NCBI RefSeq assembly: GCF_000018865.1
Contig: NC_010175.1
Span: 3,658,001-3,722,000, forward strand
Length of the DNA: 64,000 nucleotides
Origin: Chloroflexus aurantiacus J-10-fl
GTDB taxonomy: Bacteria > Chloroflexota > Chloroflexia > Chloroflexales > Chloroflexaceae
Reading direction: 5' to 3'
The first letter of the stretch is position 1. Every line of letters begins with the position of its first letter. This document shows positions 54,456-63,792 of the stretch, in pieces. Both the position numbers and the translations under genes were made by a program. The notes under the pieces are model-generated. The model made no database searches, was not told where the DNA came from, and saw only the letters and a program-made list of their open reading frames with translations.

Positions 54456-57128
54456 ATGGCCAAAATCCCTGCCCTGGGTCGTGAACAGCCCGAACTGAAC
54501 CTGGAGCAGGTCTACGTGCCGCTGTACGTGGTCGAGCGCGAGCAGATGGAGCGTTTCGACACCTATCTGCTCGGTAAGCTGGACGGGCAGGCTGATCCGC
54601 GCCGTGATGCCTACAAGGCGGTTGAGACCAGCCGACCGGTGTTTCGCCTGTTGAGTGAACCTTCAGCTATACCCCGCGATAGACAACAAAAGAGAAAGGG
54701 CACTAACGTAAACCGCGATGAACGTCCTGAACCAACTACCACCCGCCTGCTGCTGGTCGGGCGTGCCGGTAGCGGTAAGACGACCACCCTGCACTACGGG
54801 GCGCTGATGCTGGCGCGGGCGTTTCGTAAAAAACGGGCGTTTCGTACAGGCGATGTCGCTATCCTGCGTGATCGGTTGCAGCTCTTCGTCACACGCTGCC
54901 CGTTCCCGATCTACGCCCGCCTGACCGAGCTGATGACCTATGTGCGTGGGCGATACACCAGTGCCGATCTGGTCGGTGTACCGGCAACGGTGGTGCTCGA
55001 TGCGCTCGACGAGCTGCTGCGGCGGGATGTGCCCGATCTACCGGCGGGGATGGTCAGGGACTGGGTACAAAACCGTGACACACCCTGTCTGCTGATGTTT
55101 GACGGCCTGGACGAGACCGGTGATGCCGATGAGCGCGGTCATACCATCGATCTGATCAACAGCCTGGTACGGGCCTACCCGCAGCATCGCTATCTGCTGG
55201 CCAGTCGCCCCTTTGAGGGGCTGAGTGACCGTTTGGCGGGGTTCACCGAACGCCATCTGCGTCCGTTGGATGCCGATGACATCAAACGTCTGCTCAACAA
55301 GTTCTTCCTGGCCCTTCGTCTGAAAGACAGTGTAGCTGATGCGTCACTCAACCCGGAGGGACTGGTACCAGAGGCGGCTGAATTATGGCGTAGCCTCGAA
55401 CGGAACCCGCGCCTGTTTGATATGGCGACGAATCCGCTCTTGCTGACCAGTATGGCCGTGCTGGTTGAGGGACGCGAACCGCTGCCGGTCGAGCGGGCGA
55501 AAATCTACGAAAAGCTGGTGCGGTTGACCATTGAGGCATGGCGCAAAGCGCAATTGAGCCGTGACCGGCCAGGGGTGACGGTCAAGCTGTTTGAGGAGAG
55601 CGATGACAGTGTGCGCTTGCGGTTGCAGTTGTTGGCTGCCCACATGCTGGAGCAGGAACAGCGTGAAGTGACCCTGGCCCAGGTGCGCGAACTGCTACGT
55701 CCGATCTATCGTGCATACTATCCCGACTGGCACGATGAGCGTTGTGATACCTACATCCGCGATCTGTTTGCCCAGCTCGCCCTCCACAGTGGGCTTGTGC
55801 AGGCCCGCGACATTGACACCCTCTTCAGTTTTGCCCACTTTACCCTGCAGGAGTATCTGGCTGCCCGCCACTATACCGAACAGGGCCGCGATAAGGAAGC
55901 AAAGGTTAACGCCCTGATCGACCGCTGGGCAGAGCGACGCTGGCGAGAGACGATCCTGCTCGCGATTGGTCACGAAGCCACTATTGGCTCGCGCGAGATG
56001 GCGCAGATGATGATTGATCGGTTGCGCGAAACCGGCGATCCGGAGGCCATATTGCTGGCCGGTGAGGCACTGGATGAAGCCAATGCCCGCACGGTGGGCG
56101 AGCTGACCAGGCAACGGCTGGCGGTTGCCGACCGCCTGCGTGCCCTGGCTGCCCTGACCGCCGACTGGCGCACGGCGATGCATCCCGATCCGGTGGTGCG
56201 CAATCGGGCTGCAATCATGCTCGACCGGCTCGAGGCTGATCACGACCGCCCCGGCCTGGATCTGACACAGCCCGACTACTGGGCGGCCCGCATCGAGTCC
56301 GGGGCGTTCAGTATGGGTGATGACAACGGGAAATCTGATGACGAGAAGCCTCAATTCGTTTATCACATCCGCCAGCCCTACGCCCTGGCCCGCTTTCCGG
56401 TCACCAACCGCCAGTACCTGCGCTTCCTCGACGCGCTGGCAGGGCGCGGCGGTCGGGAAGAGGTGGCGGCTGCGGAAGAGGTACGCCACCTGCTCCGGCA
56501 GCATGGCCTCTCTCCTGATCAGATGCGCCCACGATTACGATTCTGGCCTGGTACACGCTATCGAACGGGTGAAGGCAACTGTCCGGTGGTCGCTATATCC
56601 TGGTACGCGGCCACTGCCTTTGCCCACTGGGTAGACATCTGGCTGCACAGGATCGGGGTACTGCACGACGGGGAAACGGTACGGTTGCCGACCGAAGCCG
56701 AGTGGGAGCGGGCCGCTGCCTATCCGGTGGTGATACCGGCCACTGACCCCCGTGCTGGACGGCGGGAATACCCGTGGGGAGAGTGGGATGAGGTGCCCTG
56801 CCTGCGGGCAAATACTCACGAAAGCGGGATCGGTCAGCTCTCTGTCGTCGGTGTCTTTCCCCACGGCGCGGTGGCCTGTGGTGCCGAAGACATGGCGGGC
56901 AACGTCTGGGAATGGTGCAGCACCCCGTATCTGAGGTATCCGCTGAGCGGTGATGTGGTTGCTGAGAACCTGCAAAAACGAACCAAAGATGCTAGATACG
57001 TGCTGCGCGGCGGCTCGTGGATCAGCGATCGTGGCGGCGCCCGTTGCGCCTCTCGCGGCGGCCTCAATCCCGTTAACGTCTACGCCGATTGGGGTGTGCG
57101 TCTTGCCCGTACATTCTCCTTGTCTTAA
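54456..57128 (+). CDS. NACHT NTPase fused to FGE-sulfatase/C-lectin-like domain
   Basis: 890 residues. Start 54456 preferred (AGGAG nine bases upstream) over ATG 54447. Regions: N-terminal VYVPLYVVERE segment; NACHT NTPase with Walker A LLVGRAGSGKTT near residue 105 and Walker B LLMFDGLDETGDAD near residue 212; helical middle (residues 260-600) with ATNPLLLTSMAVLV; and from residue 605 an FGE-sulfatase-like domain (IESGAFSMG, RFPVTNRQYLRFLDAL, LPTEAEWERAAAYP, MAGNVWEWC, LRGGSW). The Cys pair of true formylglycine enzymes is not present. A 23-codon NNY run (57021-57089) sits between RGGSW and GVR. STAND-type NTPases with such sensors act in defence; a diversity-generating-retroelement target is a possibility. 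Confidence 0.85.
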   Translation: MAKIPALGREQPELNLEQVYVPLYVVEREQMERFDTYLLGKLDGQADPRRDAYKAVETSRPVFRLLSEPSAIPRDRQQKRKGTNVNRDERPEPTTTRLLLVGRAGSGKTTTLHYGALMLARAFRKKRAFRTGDVAILRDRLQLFVTRCPFPIYARLTELMTYVRGRYTSADLVGVPATVVLDALDELLRRDVPDLPAGMVRDWVQNRDTPCLLMFDGLDETGDADERGHTIDLINSLVRAYPQHRYLLASRPFEGLSDRLAGFTERHLRPLDADDIKRLLNKFFLALRLKDSVADASLNPEGLVPEAAELWRSLERNPRLFDMATNPLLLTSMAVLVEGREPLPVERAKIYEKLVRLTIEAWRKAQLSRDRPGVTVKLFEESDDSVRLRLQLLAAHMLEQEQREVTLAQVRELLRPIYRAYYPDWHDERCDTYIRDLFAQLALHSGLVQARDIDTLFSFAHFTLQEYLAARHYTEQGRDKEAKVNALIDRWAERRWRETILLAIGHEATIGSREMAQMMIDRLRETGDPEAILLAGEALDEANARTVGELTRQRLAVADRLRALAALTADWRTAMHPDPVVRNRAAIMLDRLEADHDRPGLDLTQPDYWAARIESGAFSMGDDNGKSDDEKPQFVYHIRQPYALARFPVTNRQYLRFLDALAGRGGREEVAAAEEVRHLLRQHGLSPDQMRPRLRFWPGTRYRTGEGNCPVVAISWYAATAFAHWVDIWLHRIGVLHDGETVRLPTEAEWERAAAYPVVIPATDPRAGRREYPWGEWDEVPCLRANTHESGIGQLSVVGVFPHGAVACGAEDMAGNVWEWCSTPYLRYPLSGDVVAENLQKRTKDARYVLRGGSWISDRGGARCASRGGLNPVNVYADWGVRLARTFSLS

Positions 57129-57244
57129 TGTCTTTTTGACTTTTTGGTGTTGATCGGGTGGGCAACAACGAGCTGCCCATCTTTCTCGTCACGCTCTCTG
57201 ACTGATTATCAGCACCACCAACACCTATCCCGCCACAACCACCA

Positions 57245-57790
57245 CTACCCCACACTGAGACCGGTCTGCTGCTGGACAATCGCGCACACGGTGTTGAATT
57301 GTTCAGGGCCACATACCAGCAGAAAGGGTGCTCCTCTTTTGCGGTATAGCGTCAACACCCGCTGTTGCCGGTCAACCTCGACTCGTTCAACATCCTGCCA
57401 GCGGATGTGGTCGCTGGTACGCATGACCAGGCCGGATCCCATGGCGGTGACCTGACCGCTTAGCAGCGATGCAATCCGAACTGTCCGAAAGAACAGCTTT
57501 GTGCGCCCGCTGAGGGTTGATCTGACACCGGTGGTATCAAGGACAAACTGCTGTTCGTAGCCGATCAGGGCCAGCAACCCGACCACGATCACGAGCAGCC
57601 CGGCGATGATGCCGGTGGTGATGCCCATGACCTGCAATGTGATGAGCCAGCGATTCTCTTCGCTAATGAGGAAGATCAGCAGGCCGAGGGCCAGGATTGC
57701 TATCCCAAACACCAGTAGCGTCTGTTTGAAGATCAGGCGATTGCGCAACAGTGAGAGGCGGGCTGTCCAGGTAAGTGTTGATAGTTCCAT
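57245..57790 (-). CDS. Small membrane protein with PH-like C-terminal part
   Basis: 181 residues. ATG 57790 is chosen because GGAGACGCACG lies before it; the in-frame 70 residues upstream are repeat-derived. Two transmembrane helices: LLVFGIAILALGLLIFLIS (about residues 24-42) and TLQVMGITTGIIAGLLVIVV (about 52-72). The C-terminal 100 residues are beta-rich (RSTLSGRTKLFFRTVRIASLL, HIRWQDVERVEVDRQQRVL), reminiscent of bacterial PH-like domains. Convergent to the NACHT gene. Function unknown. Confidence 0.65.
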   Translation of the reverse strand: MELSTLTWTARLSLLRNRLIFKQTLLVFGIAILALGLLIFLISEENRWLITLQVMGITTGIIAGLLVIVVGLLALIGYEQQFVLDTTGVRSTLSGRTKLFFRTVRIASLLSGQVTAMGSGLVMRTSDHIRWQDVERVEVDRQQRVLTLYRKRGAPFLLVCGPEQFNTVCAIVQQQTGLSVG

Positions 57791-57920
57791 CGTGCGTCTC
57801 CTGCATACCGGCCAGTGCATTGAGTACAGCATGGCGCACGGTGGCTTGCAGGACAAGCGTAGATTGAGCAATTCGGGGTAATTGGCAGACAATCTTCCGG
57901 GTCTCGGTGGTGATAGTTGC

Positions 57921-58022
57921 ACCACAGAGGCACAGAGGGCGCAGAGGGTTAACATAAACATCCTCTGTGTCCTCCGTGTCCCTGTGGTTAATTGCACCAC
58001 AGAGATACAGAGGGCACAGAGG
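57921..58022. repeat. Three-arm 27-bp repeat, alternating orientation
   Basis: Arms at 57921-57947, 57962-57988 (inverted) and 57996-58022 (direct), of the accacagag...cagagg type. The first and second form a long imperfect hairpin. The same motif as cctctgtgtcctccgtgtctctgtggt at 7780-7806. Dispersed repeats of this kind occur in many bacterial genomes. Confidence 0.85.
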
Positions 58023-58274
58023 GGGCGAACTCACACCGGTTGTTCTCCCTTTCCTGACAACTTATTCACCTGCCATCTGACAAAACTGTCATCAAACTAT
58101 AGCCATTTTTCGGACAACCCTTAACGTGCCGTTCAAGATTTTCACCTATCATAGGCGATGCCTGATGACTCAACCATTGCTTTGCGGCTCTCCTGCACTT
58201 CACCCTCGCCTGCCCTCCGCATGGCCGGTTTACCGGTGGATGTCGCTTGTTTGGAATTGTATGAGGTGAATGTT

Positions 58275-61200
58275 ATGCGTTGGATTGCAGGTTGGACGCG
58301 CCACTGGATGTATCTCGCGCTGGTGGTTGCCCTGATTGCGGTGCAGGCCGGTGTATCAACACCGGTGGCACGCGCAGTCAGTGCCGATCTGGTGATCAGC
58401 CAGGTCTATGGAGGCGGTGGCAACAGTGGCGCACCGTATACCAACGATTTTGTCGAGATTTTTAATCGCGGTACGACAACGGTTAGCCTGAGCGGTCTAT
58501 CGATTCAGTACGCCAGTGCAACCGGGACGGGCAATTTTGGCAGTAACCCAATTGTGTTGCTCAGTGGATCGCTGGCTCCTGGCCAGTATTATCTGGTGCA
58601 ACTGTCCGGCGGGGCGACCGGTAGCCCGCTACCGACACCGGACGCAACCGGTTCAATCAATGCCAGTGCCTCAGCCGGGAAATTTGCGCTCGTGAACAGC
58701 ACGAGTGGTCTGGCATGCAACGGCGGCTCGACCCCCTGTTCGCCGGCGCAACTGGCCCTGATCATTGATCTGGTCGGTTATGGGAGTGCCAATTTCTTCG
58801 AGGGCGCGCCGGCACCGACGTTGAGTAATACAACGGCAGCCCTGCGTAATACGAACGGTTGTGTCGATACTGACAACAACGCAAGCGATTTCAGCGCCGG
58901 ATCGCCCAATCCGCGCAACACGAGCAGTCCTGCCAATCCATGTAGCAGTCCACCGCCACCCCCGCCGATGATGGGCAATTGTCCTGATGTGCCGAATGTA
59001 ACCCTCATTCACCAGATACAAGGCACAACCGACACCTCACCCTGTGCCGGTGAAGAGGTGCTGGTAGCAGGTGTGGTCGTGGGTGATTTTGAAGGCCCTT
59101 CACCCAACCTGCGCGGCTTCTACGTGCAGGAAGAGGCAACCGATGCCGACAGCGATCCGCTGACGTCCGAAGGCATCTTTGTCTTCAACGGCAACAACAA
59201 CAACGTGGCTCTGGGTAATCTGGTTCAGGTGCGTGGCACGGTCAGTGAATTTCAAGGCCAAACCCAGATTAGTGCAACCCAAATCACGGTTGTCGGCAGT
59301 GGTACCATCGACCCGACTGACGTAGCCATGCCCTTCCCCGCAGCCGACTATCTCGAACGGTTTGAAGGCATGCTGGTGCGTTTCCCGATGAAACTGGTAG
59401 TGACCGAACACTTCCAGCTCGGTCGCTTCGGTCAGGTGGTGATGTCGGCAGCGGAACGCCTCTACCAGCCGACCAGCCTCTTCCCGCCAGGGCCGCTGGC
59501 CAGTGCGTTACAGGCTGCGAATGACCTCAATCGTATCATTGTCGACGACAACTTGCAGAATCAAAATCCCGACCCGATCCTGTTTGGGCGTGGTGGCAAT
59601 CCGTTGAGTGCAGCCAATACCCTGCGCGGTGGCGATAGCGTGACCGGACTGGTTGGGGTGATGACCTACACCTGGGCCGGTAATGCGGCGAGCGGGAATG
59701 CGTATCGGGTACGGCCGGTGGGTGATTTGAGCGATTTGACGCCGGGTGGCGGCGTCCCGGTCTTCGTCGCCGAGAACCCACGTCCGACGACACCGCCGGC
59801 GGTTGGCGGCAGCATCACCGTGGTCGGGATGAATTTGCTGAACTATTTCAACACCTTCAGCGGCTGTACCAATGGTCTTACCGGTGGGCCGACCGATTGC
59901 CGTGGGGCCGAGAATGCGACCGAATTTACCCGCCAGACCGCCAAGACGGTAGCGACGATTGTTGCGCTCAACCCGGCCGTCCTGGGCCTCATGGAGGTTG
60001 AGAACGACGGCTATGGCCCGGCCAGTGCGATTGCCGATCTGGTTAATCGGCTGAACAGTGCGACAGCGCCGGGAACCTATGCCTTCATCGATGTTGATGC
60101 CGCGACCGGTCAGGTTGATGCGCTCGGCAACGATGCGATCAAGGTGGGGATTATCTATCAGCCGGCTCTGGTCACACCGGTCGGTCAGACGGCGGCGCTC
60201 AATACACCCGCCTTCATCACCGGCGGTGATAGCGCACCGCGCAATCGGGCAGCGCTGGCCCAGGCATTTGAGGTGAATGCGAGCGGTGCCCGCTTCGTGG
60301 TCAGTGTCAACCATTTCAAGAGCAAAGGCAGCCCCTGTGATGCGCCGGATGCCGGTGACGGCCAGGGCAACTGCAACATCGTGCGCACCAATGCCGCCAA
60401 TACGCTGGCGGCCTGGCTGGCGAGTGATCCGACCGGAATCAACGATCCTGACGTGCTGATCATCGGTGACTTGAACAGCTACGCTAAAGAGGACCCCATC
60501 CGTGCCCTTGAGACGCAGGGGTACGAGAACCTGGTTGAGCGCTTTGGGGGCGCGAATGCTTACTCGTATGTCTTCAACGGTCAGTGGGGCTATCTCGATT
60601 ATGCGCTGGCAAATGCGAGCCTCAGTCCCCAGATCGCCGGCATAGCCGAGTGGCACATCAATGCTGATGAACCGTCGGTCCTCGACTACAACACCAATTT
60701 CAAGTCGGCGGGTCAGATCAGTAGCCTGTACGCCCCCGATTTCTACCGCACCTCAGATCACGATCCAATCGTGGTTGGTCTCGACCTGGACGGAGTACCG
60801 CCAACGACCACGGCGACGGTCAGCGGGCCGAATAACCCGCTCTGTCCGGCTGATTGCTATGCGGGCAGCGCCACCGTGACGCTCACCGCAACCGATGATC
60901 GGTCGGGCGTTGTCGAGATCGCGTATCAGATCAACGGCGGCGGCTTCCAGCCCTACACCGGGCCGTTCACCTTCAGTAGTGACGGCACGTATACCGTCGA
61001 GTTCTTTGCCCGCGATGGTGCCGGCAATGTTGAACCAACCCAGACCCTGGTGGTCAAGGTGAGTTCCTTTCCGGCTCTATCTCCCCTCGATACATTCAAC
61101 CGCGCCCCAGGCCGCCTGGGGCGAGACTGGGGTGGGGCAACCCAGAGTGATCAATACCGCATCGAGAATAATGCAGTGACGGTAGAGAAGGGTGGTCTGG

Positions 61201-61631
61201 CCTGGTGGCGGCCAACCGTCTTTGGGCCAGATCAGGAAGCCTATCTGCGCCTGACGAACATCAATCCGGCGGGACAGCATCACACGCTGGCCTTGAAAGT
61301 GAACGGCAATCAGGGGCAAAACGGTGCCATTCTGGTCAGCTACGATGCGCTCAATCAGCAAGTGGTGGTTGAGGCGTTGGTACGCGGGCAGGGCTTCCTG
61401 ACCATCGCCACCTTCCCGGCGGTGCTCCAACCCGGTGACACCCTCGGTGCCCGTGCGCACGCCGACGGTACTGTTGAAGTCTTCGTGCGCTGCGAATCAA
61501 TTGGTCTGGCCGACACGCGACCGGTAGCCAGCAACCGCTACGTCGGTACCGGCGGCCGGATCGGGGTCTGGTTCCTCGACACTGTCGGTGCTGCCTTCGA
61601 TGATTTCGGTGGCGGTAATCTCACGCCGTAG
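58275..61631 (+). CDS. Secreted ExeM/NucH-like endonuclease/exonuclease/phosphatase-fold nuclease
   Basis: 1118 residues. Start ATG 58275 with GAGGTG upstream leads into a signal peptide (residues 1-37, ending VARAVSA). Then a lamin-tail-like domain (40-190; VYGGGGNSGAPYTNDFVEIFN), an OB-like region (230-330, CPDVPNVTLIHQIQG), the endonuclease/exonuclease/phosphatase core (about 500-830: VVGMNLLNYFNTF, MEVENDGYG, VNHFKSKGSPC, IIGDLNSYAKEDPI, YRTSDHDPIVVGLDL), a Bacterial-Ig-like/OmpL47-type domain (840-920), and a lectin-like C-terminal part. Catalytic Asn, Glu, His and the SDH end motif are visible. It should degrade extracellular DNA. Confidence 0.92.
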   Translation: MRWIAGWTRHWMYLALVVALIAVQAGVSTPVARAVSADLVISQVYGGGGNSGAPYTNDFVEIFNRGTTTVSLSGLSIQYASATGTGNFGSNPIVLLSGSLAPGQYYLVQLSGGATGSPLPTPDATGSINASASAGKFALVNSTSGLACNGGSTPCSPAQLALIIDLVGYGSANFFEGAPAPTLSNTTAALRNTNGCVDTDNNASDFSAGSPNPRNTSSPANPCSSPPPPPPMMGNCPDVPNVTLIHQIQGTTDTSPCAGEEVLVAGVVVGDFEGPSPNLRGFYVQEEATDADSDPLTSEGIFVFNGNNNNVALGNLVQVRGTVSEFQGQTQISATQITVVGSGTIDPTDVAMPFPAADYLERFEGMLVRFPMKLVVTEHFQLGRFGQVVMSAAERLYQPTSLFPPGPLASALQAANDLNRIIVDDNLQNQNPDPILFGRGGNPLSAANTLRGGDSVTGLVGVMTYTWAGNAASGNAYRVRPVGDLSDLTPGGGVPVFVAENPRPTTPPAVGGSITVVGMNLLNYFNTFSGCTNGLTGGPTDCRGAENATEFTRQTAKTVATIVALNPAVLGLMEVENDGYGPASAIADLVNRLNSATAPGTYAFIDVDAATGQVDALGNDAIKVGIIYQPALVTPVGQTAALNTPAFITGGDSAPRNRAALAQAFEVNASGARFVVSVNHFKSKGSPCDAPDAGDGQGNCNIVRTNAANTLAAWLASDPTGINDPDVLIIGDLNSYAKEDPIRALETQGYENLVERFGGANAYSYVFNGQWGYLDYALANASLSPQIAGIAEWHINADEPSVLDYNTNFKSAGQISSLYAPDFYRTSDHDPIVVGLDLDGVPPTTTATVSGPNNPLCPADCYAGSATVTLTATDDRSGVVEIAYQINGGGFQPYTGPFTFSSDGTYTVEFFARDGAGNVEPTQTLVVKVSSFPALSPLDTFNRAPGRLGRDWGGATQSDQYRIENNAVTVEKGGLAWWRPTVFGPDQEAYLRLTNINPAGQHHTLALKVNGNQGQNGAILVSYDALNQQVVVEALVRGQGFLTIATFPAVLQPGDTLGARAHADGTVEVFVRCESIGLADTRPVASNRYVGTGGRIGVWFLDTVGAAFDDFGGGNLTP

Positions 61632-61641
61632 GCTCAACAAT

Positions 61642-61684
61642 CACCCCCGCCGACCGGATAATGGTTGGCGGGGGTGGTTTTTTT
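61642..61684 (+). terminator. Rho-independent terminator of the nuclease gene
   Basis: cacccccgccgacc (61642-61655) pairs with ggttggcgggggtg (61663-61676), followed by a T-run to 61684, 10 bases after the stop. Confidence 0.93.
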
Positions 61685-61724
61685 GTCCGGGAAGTGCTCG
61701 CAAATGATTGTTCGCAGCAGATTC

Positions 61725-63782
61725 TCACCGCCTTGCCTTTGTCGCAAACCAGACTGCCAGCAATACTGCCAGCCCTAACACAGCAACCAGCCAATATGGG
61801 GGCTGAGCCGGCGGAGTTGCTTCGGTTTCAGCGTCAGGGCTAGATGCGAACGTTGTAGCAGTGGGAACTGTTGGATTGACGACAGTGAGGGTAGGAGCTG
61901 CGGTACTGGTGGGGAGCGGAGTTGGTGTAAGCGTTGGTAGTTGTGGGGTTGGCTGTGGTTGATAGACGGCGTCAATGTCAGCAGGTTCAGGTTGAACGAT
62001 CTCACCCGGCGCAAATACATCTAACAGCCCATTTGCAATGACAAACCCGTTATTCGTTCCCAGGGTTCGTTCGGCAAATCGTAAATCCAACACAAAGATA
62101 CCATTCTCACCAAGGACACGCGCACCTTCTGCATGAACTTCAAGCGCAGTATTAGCATTGAGCGCAATCGCCAGTTGATCCGGGTGATTATAAGCCAGCG
62201 AGAAGAGCCGTCCAAAACGTTTATCTGCCAATACCTGTGGTTGCAGGGTAACAGGTAGCAAATTCAGACCTTCTTTAATCTCAGTCTTCCCTTGCACGAA
62301 GGATCGCTGTACTGCAATCTCTTCTTGTTCTGCATCGCCTGTCGGCGTTGGCCCGTGGGCGGCGTAGAAGCTGCCGAGGAGAGTTGCCGCAGCATTATCG
62401 GCAAGAACAGGCGTCCCGGTCAGCCAGGCCGAACGCAACCATGCAGGGGGAGTCATGTTAGACGCATCCCGTCCAACAAACACAATGCCGTCAATATTAT
62501 CAGGCACCGCTTCCCCGTCGCCTACAGTTACCTGAGCTCCGAGAGCACTCAGAGCATTGGCATAGCGTTGAGCGGTGCGCTGGTTCGCTGCTGGGGAAGC
62601 ACCTCCATCGGCAACCACGAGAATACTGGCATTTGCCTTGCCTGTAATATCAAGAAACCGGCGCAGAATACCATTGTTGTTTAAGGTGTCGGAAATATCT
62701 CCGGCGAGAATAAGGGTACCTGCGCCTGAAGGAATACGTAATGAATCGAACGTGCGCTCTAGTATTGGTGGAGGTTCATAGGCAGTTTGACCGAAATAGG
62801 GCACCCGAGTCTGTAGATTGTATGAAAAATCACCCGGTGACAGCACAGTAAGCAAGACATTTCTTACACTAATGAGGGGAGGCTGCCCGTCGGCAATCGT
62901 TACATAGCGCACAGAATCGGCGGCATGGTAAGTTTCGGCATCTAACACAGTAACCGTATACAATCCAAACACATCGCGAATCCAGTTTCCGTCGGCCACA
63001 ACACCGGTATAGGCATCAACACCTATCCCAACATGAGGTAGATCGGGTTGCGTAATGACGCTGATCAGTCGCCCCATACGCGCTCGTTGCTGAAAATGTT
63101 GGTCGACGATTGCGTCCTGAATCCCGAAAGGTAACCCTCGACGTTCATCGGTATTCCATACCTCGACCGCACCGAAGAATAGTGCATTTTCGGGTGCGAA
63201 ATTTGGACGGTAGGCTGCGAGCATTGTTCTGGATTGCACAGCGCCGCCGGCACTGGTTCCGCCAATAATGGTACCGTTTGCATACAGTTCAGTAAGCCGT
63301 TGCTCAGCAGGTGTATCTATCAAAGCCTGCATTGCCACAGCCTGATCGCCACCCAGAATATAGATAGCGGCAACATCATGGCTGAACAGCTCAAGAATCG
63401 CCGGATCGGAAGCATCAGAACGAGTAAATAGAGGGACTAATACCACCTCGCAAGACGTATCAGCCGGTACATTGCGCAGACACGCCCCCTCGATTTGCAG
63501 GCGCCGCTCCTCGGCATCTTTCAAGTTCTGATTTCGTTCAGCCTGGGTAATGGTTTCGGCATTAGTTGCATACGGTACCGGCAGCACCAGAATCTTCACC
63601 AACCCGTTGCGTGCATTCGCGATGGCGTATTGCATAAAACCGTTATACGTATCGGTATATCCACCGCCGATGATCAAAAGTAATCCTGGTGTTGATTGTG
63701 CCTGCACCGATATGATAAAAAAGAAAGCGAGAAGTAACGCGAGAAGATTCCTGGTCAGCAAAGAACGAAAGACCTGCATCAT
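61725..63782 (-). CDS. Cyanophycinase-like S51 peptidase, membrane-anchored
   Basis: 685 residues. Signal peptide (residues 1-29, LLALLLAFFFIISVQAQS), then a peptidase S51/cyanophycinase-like domain (30-330): GGGYTDTYNG, GGDQAVAMQALI, and the nucleophile Ser in GGTSAGGAV near residue 175. A second, related domain follows (350-490) with VFVGRDASNMTPP, perhaps a degenerate repeat. C-terminal Pro/Thr stalk (about 595-650) ends in a helix VAVLGLAVLLAVWFATKARR. It lies 10 bases after the permease fragment, so it may be cotranscribed with a peptide transporter and act on peptides at the surface. Confidence 0.88.
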   Translation of the reverse strand: MMQVFRSLLTRNLLALLLAFFFIISVQAQSTPGLLLIIGGGYTDTYNGFMQYAIANARNGLVKILVLPVPYATNAETITQAERNQNLKDAEERRLQIEGACLRNVPADTSCEVVLVPLFTRSDASDPAILELFSHDVAAIYILGGDQAVAMQALIDTPAEQRLTELYANGTIIGGTSAGGAVQSRTMLAAYRPNFAPENALFFGAVEVWNTDERRGLPFGIQDAIVDQHFQQRARMGRLISVITQPDLPHVGIGVDAYTGVVADGNWIRDVFGLYTVTVLDAETYHAADSVRYVTIADGQPPLISVRNVLLTVLSPGDFSYNLQTRVPYFGQTAYEPPPILERTFDSLRIPSGAGTLILAGDISDTLNNNGILRRFLDITGKANASILVVADGGASPAANQRTAQRYANALSALGAQVTVGDGEAVPDNIDGIVFVGRDASNMTPPAWLRSAWLTGTPVLADNAAATLLGSFYAAHGPTPTGDAEQEEIAVQRSFVQGKTEIKEGLNLLPVTLQPQVLADKRFGRLFSLAYNHPDQLAIALNANTALEVHAEGARVLGENGIFVLDLRFAERTLGTNNGFVIANGLLDVFAPGEIVQPEPADIDAVYQPQPTPQLPTLTPTPLPTSTAAPTLTVVNPTVPTATTFASSPDAETEATPPAQPPYWLVAVLGLAVLLAVWFATKARR

Positions 63783-63792
63783 ACGTTATTTC

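Noticed and set aside
54456-57128. A true formylglycine-generating enzyme
   Set aside because: The paired catalytic Cys are absent and no sulfatase is nearby, so the fold is more likely a sensor domain.
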